From Sphingomonadaceae bacterium (GTDB taxonomy: Bacteria; Pseudomonadota; Alphaproteobacteria; Sphingomonadales; Sphingomonadaceae): a stretch of 12,917 bases of DNA. Location: the NCBI GenBank assembly GCA_019245455.1, contig JAFARM010000162.1, positions 1 to 12,917 on the forward strand, in the 5' to 3' direction. Position 1 is the first letter of the stretch, and each line of letters begins with the position of its first letter. The notes beneath the pieces are model-generated. The model was given only the letters and a program-made list of their open reading frames with translations, had not been told where the DNA came from and ran no database searches. The position numbers were made by a program, and so were the translations under genes. Below are positions 6,457-12,917 of this stretch, piece by piece.

Positions 6457-8569
6457 CGCCGCTCTCTCCGCCGCGTTCAAGGCCGCGCTGCGGATTGCGG
6501 CCGCCTCTCGTTTTGCTACACCATGCCAATGGTGGTTGCAGGGACCTGCATCGCTGCGGATTGCGGCCGCCTCTCGTTTTGCTACACCCGGGGTGGGCGT
6601 CGGTCCCTCGGGACTGACGCTGCGGATTGCGGCCGCCTCTCGTTTTGCTACACCGGCGGTGGGCATCCTGATCGTCGCCCAGTCGCTGCGGATTGCGGCC
6701 GCCTCTCGTTTTGCTACACCGGATCAACACCTTCATCCCCAGCTACCGCTGCTGCGGATTGCGGCCGCCTCTCGTTTTGCTACACCCGACTGCGAGCTGC
6801 ACACGCTCGCCAGCGGGCTGCGGATTGCGGCCGCCTCTCGTTTTGCTACACCCCTCACCGCCTATGCCACCGGCGGCGACCTGCTGCGGATTGCGGCCGC
6901 CTCTCGTTTTGCTACACCAACCATGACGCTTGTCGTATTGCTCCTCGTGCTGCGGATTGCGGCCGCCTCTCGTTTTGCTACACCGTGTCTCCTTCAGAAT
7001 ACGTTACGCATGGAGCTGCGGATTGCGGCCGCCTCTCGTTTTGCTACACCGACGAACATCGAGACCCTCGAGCGCGCCGTGCTGCGGATTGCGGCCGCCT
7101 CTCGTTTTGCTACACCCACCCGACCGTATGAGCCTTCGAGCGCAGAGCTGCGGATTGCGGCCGCCTCTCGTTTTGCTACACCGGCCCGACCGGGAGTGGC
7201 ACTCTTGGGGGTGCTGCGGATTGCGGCCGCCTCTCGTTTTGCTACACCCACCGACGACGCGGCCCGCGAGCTGTCGCAGCTGCGGATTGCGGCCGCCTCT
7301 CGTTTTGCTACACCGATGCTCGTCGGCGTCCACGACGTGACCGTGCTGCGGATTGCGGCCGCCTCTCGTTTTGCTACACCTGCTCCGGTTGCGCGGGTCG
7401 GCGTGATCGCGCTGCGGATTGCGGCCGCCTCTCGTTTTGCTACACCCGCAACGGTGAAAGCCACCATGCGGTTCTGGCTGCGGATTGCGGCCGCCTCTCG
7501 TTTTGCTACACCGGCGGGAACTTATACCGCGCGAAGCACGCCGCTGCGGATTGCGGCCGCCTCTCGTTTTGCTACACCTGGCTATCCGGCGTTCAGCGCG
7601 CCTGGCGGGCTGCGGATTGCGGCCGCCTCTCGTTTTGCTACACCCGCGGTCAACAGCGACGGACAGCGCCCGCGGCTGCGGATTGCGGCCGCCTCTCGTT
7701 TTGCTACACCCTCCGGCGGCGACAAGGCCGACGAGTACCTGCTGCGGATTGCGGCCGCCTCTCGTTTTGCTACACCGAAGGCTCAGGCTGACGCGGCTCG
7801 CATCGCGCTGCGGATTGCGGCCGCCTCTCGTTTTGCTACACCCGATCCGCCCTACCTGCCGAGCGTCCGCTCGCTGCGGATTGCGGCCGCCTCTCGTTTT
7901 GCTACACCTTCCTCGGTTGTCGCCGAGTGCTGAACACGGCTGCGGATTGCGGCCGCCTCTCGTTTTGCTACACCCCGGCACGGCAAGGACCGGCTCCGCT
8001 TCCGGCTGCGGATTGCGGCCGCCTCTCGTTTTGCTACACCACGACATCCAATCGGTCGAGCGCAAGATCGCGCTGCGGATTGCGGCCGCCTCTCGTTTTG
8101 CTACACCGACACCGCCAGCGGCTCGGCCAGGGCGCTGGCTGCGGATTGCGGCCGCCTCTCGTTTTGCTACACCGACGCGGTACCGGGTGACGCACATCGG
8201 GATGCTGCGGATTGCGGCCGCCTCTCGTTTTGCTACACCCGACGTGACGAACGCGCTGGTGATCGTCGCGCTGCGGATTGCGGCCGCCTCTCGTTTTGCT
8301 ACACCGCTAGAACGGAAATGGAAGCGGCCGAAACGGCTGCGGATTGCGGCCGCCTCTCGTTTTGCTACACCCCGGGGTTGTCGCTCCGCACAGTTTCAGC
8401 CGCTGCGGATTGCGGCCGCCTCTCGTTTTGCTACACCTTTAAGCCTCAATACTCGCGCGATGCCATGGCTGCGGATTGCGGCCGCCTCTCGTTTTGCTAC
8501 ACCCCGGGTTTCGCGCCCCAAGCATGTACCCCTGCTGCGGATTGCGGCCGCCTCTCGTTTTGCTACACC

Positions 8570-8607
8570 CGCCTCTCGCCTAAGTCTTTGGCGAGAGGCG
8601 ACTTTTT
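8570..8607 (+). terminator. intrinsic terminator directly after the last CRISPR repeat
   Basis: A perfect 11-bp stem, CGCCTCTCGCC (8570-8580) with GGCGAGAGGCG (8590-8600), has a 9-base loop and is followed by ACTTTTT (8601-8607). The T-run is on the plus-strand side only, so it terminates rightward transcription, which fits an array transcribed toward cas2. The left arm repeats the CRISPR repeat core CGCCTCTCG and starts immediately at the repeat's end. The minus-strand cas transcript has no corresponding T-run here. Confidence 0.85.
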
Positions 8608-8618
8608 GAACGCGGTGC

Positions 8619-8972
8619 TCAGAAAAACTCCAGCTGCGCCGGCGACCGGGCGGGCGGCGAGCGCGTTTTTCCCACGAAGACCTTGATTCGTTCCCATTGG
8701 CGGTCGGTGATTGTCATAAAGCGAACCTCACCTTCGCCGGGAACCTTGCGTCCCATTCGGGCCACGTGAATTTCCGCGTTGTCGATCGACGCGCAATGCC
8801 GCGAGTAGACCGAGTATTGCATCATTGAAAACCCGTCCTCAAGCAGCTCCTTTCGAAAGCGGGTATAGGCCTTGCGCGCCTTTGGCGTGTCGGTCGGCAG
8901 GTCGAACATCGCAATTACCCACATCGAGCGCCACCCCCAAGGCAACGTCGGCGTGGGGCGCGTATGCGCCAT
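8619..8972 (-). CDS. cas2: CRISPR-associated endonuclease Cas2 (type II-C)
   Basis: This is a 117-residue subunit of the Cas1-Cas2 spacer integration complex. The Cas2 core starts at MWVIAMFDLPTDTPKARKAYTRFRKELLEDGF (residues 17-48), including the conserved Asp24 of the first beta strand. QYSVYSRHC, GEGEVRFMTITDRQWERIKVF and the terminal QLEFF typical of type II Cas2 proteins follow. The ATG at 8972 overlaps the cas1 stop as ATGA and gives 16 residues before the core. Met17 would give the usual family N-terminus and is a serious alternative start. The stop is only 49 bp from the last CRISPR repeat. It is the last gene of the cas9-cas1-cas2 operon. Confidence 0.95.
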   Translation of the reverse strand: MAHTRPTPTLPWGWRSMWVIAMFDLPTDTPKARKAYTRFRKELLEDGFSMMQYSVYSRHCASIDNAEIHVARMGRKVPGEGEVRFMTITDRQWERIKVFVGKTRSPPARSPAQLEFF

Positions 8973-9913
8973 CAGCCGAGCCCGTCCGGATCGAGCAAGT
9001 CGGGTGACTGCGGCAGCCCGGCCGGCAGCGCCAGCGCCTTGCCATCGCCCGTCAGCACCCGCGCCAACGAGGCCGCGCTCAGATGTATCGCGACCAGCAG
9101 CGGGTTGCGGCGAGCGTTGACGATGACCGTTTCATTGAACAGCGAAAGCAAGGCGGACTTTGTTTCGCGTTCGTCCAGCCGTGGCGCGGTGCCCCCGCGC
9201 TCGTCGAGCAAGAGGCGCACTCGCCAGTCGACGAACGGACGGTAGGGTTCAAGCAGATCGTCGGCGAGGCAGAAGGGATTGGCGCGGTTCTTGTGGAAGA
9301 CCCCAAGCGACGGGATCAGGCCGGTAGCGACGACCGCGCGGGCGATCGCGGCGCGCACAACGGCGTAGCCGTAGTTGAGCAGCCCGTTGACGCCGTCGGC
9401 GTCGCGGTCGCGTCGAAAGCCCTTGCCGAACAGCATCGGCCAATAACGCTGCGCTGCCTGCGCTTCCAAATTGTCGGGATCGCCTGAGCGAACACGCCGC
9501 GCCATCGCCGCCAACCCGCCATCCGCTCCCACGAAGTGAGCAAGCACGATTCCTTGTTGCGCGATCTTTGTACTGACCAGCGATTGCCACGCGCGCTTGC
9601 GTGTCGGCTGGGTGGCGTTAACCTGCGCCCAGTGCCGTTCAGTAACGACGTGGTGCGAATCGAGCGGTAACATCAGGCCGGCGGGAAGGTGATCGCGCCC
9701 CGTCACCATCACCGTCGCCCCTGCAGCGAGCAACTCGAGGAACACGGCCTGCGTATAGGTCGCGCGAACGTCGTCAACGATGACGACGCCAAGGTCTTCG
9801 ATCGGCAGCGTCGCCTTGGCGTGGCCGGGGCGCTCGACCACGAGCTGCCGGTGCGCGACCGACAGCCGCGTGCCCGGCGTCGAGAACTCGATCGTGCGCC
9901 GGAGTGTGGACAC
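8972..9913 (-). CDS. cas1: CRISPR-associated integrase Cas1 (type II-C)
   Basis: This is a 313-residue integrase that, with Cas2, inserts captured DNA as new spacers. The N-terminal beta domain (to about residue 85) includes ATLPIEDLGVVIVDD. The C-terminal helical catalytic domain carries the expected metal ligands: Glu150 (PDNLEAQAAQRYW), His207 (LGVFHKNRANPF), and the acidic pair Asp218-Asp219 with Glu222 (CLADDLLEPYRPFVDW). Length and motifs match type II Cas1. The start is the GTG at 9913, only two bases after the cas9 stop, and the stop overlaps cas2, so all three genes are tightly coupled. I see no sign of inactivation. Confidence 0.97.
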   Translation of the reverse strand: MSTLRRTIEFSTPGTRLSVAHRQLVVERPGHAKATLPIEDLGVVIVDDVRATYTQAVFLELLAAGATVMVTGRDHLPAGLMLPLDSHHVVTERHWAQVNATQPTRKRAWQSLVSTKIAQQGIVLAHFVGADGGLAAMARRVRSGDPDNLEAQAAQRYWPMLFGKGFRRDRDADGVNGLLNYGYAVVRAAIARAVVATGLIPSLGVFHKNRANPFCLADDLLEPYRPFVDWRVRLLLDERGGTAPRLDERETKSALLSLFNETVIVNARRNPLLVAIHLSAASLARVLTGDGKALALPAGLPQSPDLLDPDGLG

Positions 9914-9915
9914 GG

Positions 9916-12900
9916 CTAATCGTTCGAAGCGCGTACGCGGCCGATGGGGTCCACTGAGACCTTGCGAGCGCCCATCGCCAGCAACGACCCGGCGGTAGGC
10001 CGGAAGACGGTCGTGCCAGTCGCATCAGTGGAGCGGGTGATGATGATCGGACCGGCAGCCCACACTCCCTGCACGGTCCAGAAGCCCGCCCGTTCGCCGT
10101 CCGCGATGCGGAGGGTGTCTCCGGGAACGAGAGACATCACGAAGTCGCCGCGGGGATCGACCCGGCGCACGACGGGCAAGCGCGACGAAAGTCGGCGCGA
10201 CGCTTCGAGCAGGCTGACGGCTTCGGAAGAGACCTTGCCGGCGGCGTCGCGCCAAATGGCAACGTGGTGATTGCCGGCGGCATCGGCCCAGCCGTTCGCG
10301 ACCGGAGCCATCAGCCTCGTTTGTCGCCGCTCGCGCACGCGAACGCGCTTGATCGGCGTGCCACCCTTGACCTTGGGATATTCGGCAAAGGCCTTCTTCG
10401 GGTCGCCGCCGTGGTCCGCTACCCATCGTCGGATCGTCCGCCGTACCTCCGGATCGACGATCGCCTCGTCACTCGCGAGCATGGCCTTGGTCAGAGCCTC
10501 GACCGGCTTGCGCGACACGACCAGGCGGAAGGTCTGCTTGCCTTCCCGGACGTCAATGCCGGTGTCACCACGGATCGTCTCTTCGTGCAGCGGCCCCGAC
10601 ACTTTCTTCCGCACCCGATGGGAGACCACTATCGCCGCAACCGCCCGCTCGGCGTCCCGACGGACGCTAGGCCAAGGCGGGGGCAGGGCCGGTGCCTCCG
10701 CTCGGCGATCATCCTTCAACTGCCAGTATTGCGCGAGTCGCTCGGTAACGCCGGGGTGGGCACAGGCGACGACCAAAGCGTCGATGGCGTGGTGGCGATG
10801 ATCGGCACGGGTCTTTTCGCCATCGTCGGACAGGATGCCGTTGAGTCCCCACAGCTTGCGCAGGTGGGCCGTAACTTTGCCGTTGACGGGAAGCACCCTT
10901 CGCCGCCGCAGCTCCGCTTCAATCCCGAAGTCCGCGGCCACGTTGGCCTCGCCCACGTCGGGCCACAGCCGCTTGAGCAGCCCGACCGCCTGTCGCGCCG
11001 CATAGCCGGTGTCGACAAGCTGACGCGCCGCGAAGTCGTCTGGCATCGTCTCGGCGACGAACCTCCGCACTTTGCCGCGCGGGAAGCCGGCGCTTCCCTT
11101 GCCGGCGGTCATCTCATCCAGCCTTCGTTTTACCGCCGTCCACTCCTCTGGACGGTTCTGGAAGAACTCGAACGGAGTCCGATTACCTTTGGCGATGTTG
11201 ACGTCGTTGCGGCACAAAGTCTTGTTGCCTTGGCTGTCGTCCAGCGAACGGCCACGCGGCCAGATGTGCTCGATGTCGAAGCTGTTGGCGGGGCCGAAGA
11301 GCGACGCGAAGGAGATCGGGTCCCCTGTGTAGGGGCATCGTTCGCGGCCCTCCTTCCACAGGACCCACTTAGTGATGTCGCGCGGCGAGGGTTCAAGCAG
11401 CCCGTTCGCCTCAAGGTCTTTTCTCGCGTCGGCCCGCCGTTTCTCGTTTTTGCGGATCCCAGCCTGCTTCTCTTCGCGCTCGCGCTTGGACAGTCCGACG
11501 TCCCGCGCGAGTTCGATGCGGATCAGGTCGGGCTTGCCGAAGGCGTCGATCAGGTTGTTGACGACCTTGCGCAGCTCGTTCTGCGTGCGCGCGACGGTTG
11601 GATTGCGAATGGCCTTGATCCGATCCTGCTCCTCGGTGTCCCAACCGTTGCCGTTAACTAGCTTCTTGCGCGCGGGGCTGGGCAGGCGGTCGAGCACCTG
11701 ACCAGTCGGTCTGTCCCGATCGGGAAAGGTTGCCTCGCGCCACGCTGCGCAGTCGGGCGAGATCATCAGGGCACCGAAGCGATCGCCCGCTTGCAAGCGG
11801 GGCAGTATCGCTTGCAGCGCCTTCGTCGAGAACGGCTCCCAACCAGTCGGCAGCTTGAGATCTGCAAGGGCCTGCGCCTCCGCCTCCGTCGCGTCAAAGT
11901 CCCGTATCAGACTTGCCGCAGCCCCGTCTCGTCGTGCTGCGCGATCCGTGGCGGACAGAATCACAACGCGATTGCCAACCTCAGCGTAATCTGCCGACCA
12001 CAGCCGACGATGCACGGCCTCCCGGATGCCCTGCTTGTGGATATGATCGGCCCAGCCCTCGCCAAAGATGGCCGCAAGCTTGGCCTCCAGCGGATTACCG
12101 AGCAGTTTGGCCTCACCCCCAAGCTCCAGGTTGAACCTGATCTTCTGCTCGACCCCCACCTCACCGCGTGCCGCATAAAGTGGGGCGAGCGCCTTGCGGG
12201 CGGCCGACCAGCTCATCGACGCCTGTGTTTGCAGCTTCGCCAAGATTGCCGCGCGTTCTTCGTCGTCGAGAGGTCGACGGTTGCCGCTTGCGATTTCGAG
12301 ATTGTTCAGCTTTTCCAGCATCCGCCGCTGCTGCGACAGCCACGATCCCTTGGGCGCAAGTTCCTCGCCCGGCATCAGCCGACACGCGCCGAGTGTGCTC
12401 TTGCGCCAGAAAACGGGCTTCTGTGCGAAGATCAGGTCGGCGATATGCGCTTTGAGCGTGTTGTCGAGACCGGGCTGGTGTTGCGCCTGCGCCGTCCACA
12501 GCCGCTCGAACTCGTCGATAACGGTGGTTCGGATCGCGTGGACGCCGCGCGAACGCTCGTGCGCGGGCTTCGCCGCCAGCATCTGACCCAGCGTCTGGCC
12601 GCTTGTTCTCAGCGTCCGCAGCGTGTCCTCGCGTCCGCTCTTGGCGGTCTTTTCATCGGCGTTCTCGGCCGGAGAGGTATCGCTCTCGTCCAGCTCGCGG
12701 CCCGCGAATTGGCGACGCTTTGCCAGGTGATAGAGCGCCCGGCCGAAGTCGTACCGATCGACCGTCTCGCCAAGCGCTCGCGCTCGAATCGCCAGCGGCG
12801 GACGCGCCATGACGCGCGCCCACTCGCTGTCCTCGTCTTTGCTAAAGGCTGGCAACAGCCCGGCTTCGCAAAGTGCTTGATTGACCATCCGGCGACGCTC

Positions 12901-12917
12901 CCGCCGCCGGCGCAGCT
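9916..12917 (-). CDS. cas9: CRISPR effector nuclease Cas9, type II-C, N-terminus outside the window
   Basis: This is an RNA-guided DNA endonuclease that uses crRNA and tracrRNA to cut invading DNA. The frame is open to the right edge: before the Met at 12888 come nine in-frame residues (LRRRRERRR), the arginine-rich bridge helix, so translation begins beyond 12917 and RuvC-I with its catalytic Asp is missing from view. About 999 residues are visible and I infer 1040-1070 in total. Counting from Met 12888, the order is bridge helix, REC lobe (about 20-430), RuvC-II IELARD (Glu459), HNH (CPYTGDPISF, then DIEHIWPRGRSLDD with His541 and NKTLCRNDVNIAKGN), RuvC-III HRHHAIDALVVA (His699, His700, Asp703), and WED/PAM-interacting domains to the end (VSHRVRKKVSGPLHEETIRG onward). 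The compact size, gene order and absence of csn2 or cas4 place it in II-C. All visible catalytic residues are intact. Confidence 0.97.
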   Translation of the reverse strand, partial: LRRRRERRRMVNQALCEAGLLPAFSKDEDSEWARVMARPPLAIRARALGETVDRYDFGRALYHLAKRRQFAGRELDESDTSPAENADEKTAKSGREDTLRTLRTSGQTLGQMLAAKPAHERSRGVHAIRTTVIDEFERLWTAQAQHQPGLDNTLKAHIADLIFAQKPVFWRKSTLGACRLMPGEELAPKGSWLSQQRRMLEKLNNLEIASGNRRPLDDEERAAILAKLQTQASMSWSAARKALAPLYAARGEVGVEQKIRFNLELGGEAKLLGNPLEAKLAAIFGEGWADHIHKQGIREAVHRRLWSADYAEVGNRVVILSATDRAARRDGAAASLIRDFDATEAEAQALADLKLPTGWEPFSTKALQAILPRLQAGDRFGALMISPDCAAWREATFPDRDRPTGQVLDRLPSPARKKLVNGNGWDTEEQDRIKAIRNPTVARTQNELRKVVNNLIDAFGKPDLIRIELARDVGLSKREREEKQAGIRKNEKRRADARKDLEANGLLEPSPRDITKWVLWKEGRERCPYTGDPISFASLFGPANSFDIEHIWPRGRSLDDSQGNKTLCRNDVNIAKGNRTPFEFFQNRPEEWTAVKRRLDEMTAGKGSAGFPRGKVRRFVAETMPDDFAARQLVDTGYAARQAVGLLKRLWPDVGEANVAADFGIEAELRRRRVLPVNGKVTAHLRKLWGLNGILSDDGEKTRADHRHHAIDALVVACAHPGVTERLAQYWQLKDDRRAEAPALPPPWPSVRRDAERAVAAIVVSHRVRKKVSGPLHEETIRGDTGIDVREGKQTFRLVVSRKPVEALTKAMLASDEAIVDPEVRRTIRRWVADHGGDPKKAFAEYPKVKGGTPIKRVRVRERRQTRLMAPVANGWADAAGNHHVAIWRDAAGKVSSEAVSLLEASRRLSSRLPVVRRVDPRGDFVMSLVPGDTLRIADGERAGFWTVQGVWAAGPIIITRSTDATGTTVFRPTAGSLLAMGARKVSVDPIGRVRASND

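Larger units (their letters stand above)
6355..8569 (+). CRISPR. type II-C CRISPR array, 34 repeats and 33 spacers
   Basis: There are 34 direct repeats of 36 bp starting at 6355, 6421, 6487 and every 66 bp after that up to 8005, then 8072 to 8534. Thirty-two spacers are 30 nt and one (8041-8071) is 31 nt. Repeats 2-34 appear identical: they start GCTGCGGATT, contain the palindrome GCGGCCGC at repeat positions 11-18, and end TTTTGCTACACC. Read on the plus strand, the repeat closely resembles the crRNA repeat I recall for Parvibaculum lavamentivorans Cas9. That resemblance, together with the plus-strand terminator at 8570, sets the transcription direction as rightward, converging on cas2. All spacers look distinct, and I noticed no match to the rest of the window. 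Because 66 is a multiple of three, long open frames run through the array but are not genes. Confidence 0.98.

Noticed and set aside
6355..8569. Type II-A, type II-B or type V assignment of the CRISPR locus
   Set aside because: No csn2 or cas4 is present and cas2 is directly followed by the array. The effector has HNH plus RuvC motifs and a compact size, which fits II-C.
8581..8625. Possible plus-strand tracrRNA containing GCGAGAGGCG
   Set aside because: The complementary stretch is fully used by the terminator stem, lacks the TAGCAAAA part, and has no nexus-like hairpin after it.
6286..8686. Long open frames through the array on both strands with repeated segments such as LRIAAASRFATP or GLRPPLVLLH
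   Set aside because: The 66-bp repeat-spacer period is divisible by three, so the CRISPR repeat translates periodically without stops. The spacers are unrelated, so this is not a repeat protein.
10264..11661. 465-codon plus-strand frame opposite cas9
   Set aside because: It is antisense to a clear Cas9 coding region and is a product of high GC with few stops. It has no recognisable protein features.
9916..12888. Taking Met 12888 as the Cas9 start
   Set aside because: The frame stays open to the edge and the preceding codons give LRRRRERRR, the bridge helix, which follows RuvC-I in every Cas9.

Overview
The window looks like chromosomal DNA from a GC-rich alphaproteobacterium, most likely a sphingomonad (Sphingomonas or a relative). 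The signs are high GC with strong G/C third-position bias, Flp/Tad pilus genes, the short GC-rich palindromic repeats common in Sphingomonadales intergenic DNA, and a type II-C CRISPR-Cas9 locus whose repeat closely resembles the one I recall for Parvibaculum lavamentivorans. The genus is an inference from sequence style, not a computed match.

Left part (1-2347): two nearly identical flp-type pilin genes lie in tandem on the minus strand, the downstream copy cut by the window edge. Diverging from them across a 391-bp gap are two translationally overlapping plus-strand genes for TadE-like and TadG-like pseudopilins. Together they form the structural end of a Tad (tight adherence) pilus cluster. 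A 71-bp perfect palindrome follows tadG.

Middle part (2538-5348): an exported YncE-like beta-propeller protein is coupled by a 4-bp overlap to a probable Tat-exported purple-acid-phosphatase-like metallophosphoesterase. A 140-bp inverted-repeat element lies between this pair and a convergent AIM24/TIGR00266-family gene. About 1 kb without a convincing gene follows (5349-6354), and it becomes clearly AT-richer from about 5985.

Right part (6355-12917): a complete type II-C CRISPR array of 34 repeats (36 bp) and 33 spacers (32 of 30 nt, one of 31 nt) converges on a minus-strand operon cas9-cas1-cas2. Cas9 makes crRNA-guided double-strand cuts with its HNH and RuvC nuclease sites, and Cas1-Cas2 integrate new spacers. 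A plus-strand intrinsic terminator directly after the last repeat indicates that the array is transcribed rightward, opposite to the cas genes. The only degenerate repeat is at the upstream (left) end, so the polarity is reversed relative to classical arrays. The Cas9 gene runs off the right edge inside the arginine-rich bridge helix, so the RuvC-I aspartate is not visible. I found no tracrRNA in the window; it probably lies upstream of cas9, beyond position 12917.

The CRISPR locus is the most notable content. It is a recognisable member of a known subtype rather than a new class of system. Its less usual points are the reversed polarity, the possible promoters inside the repeats, and the terminator that re-uses the repeat core.
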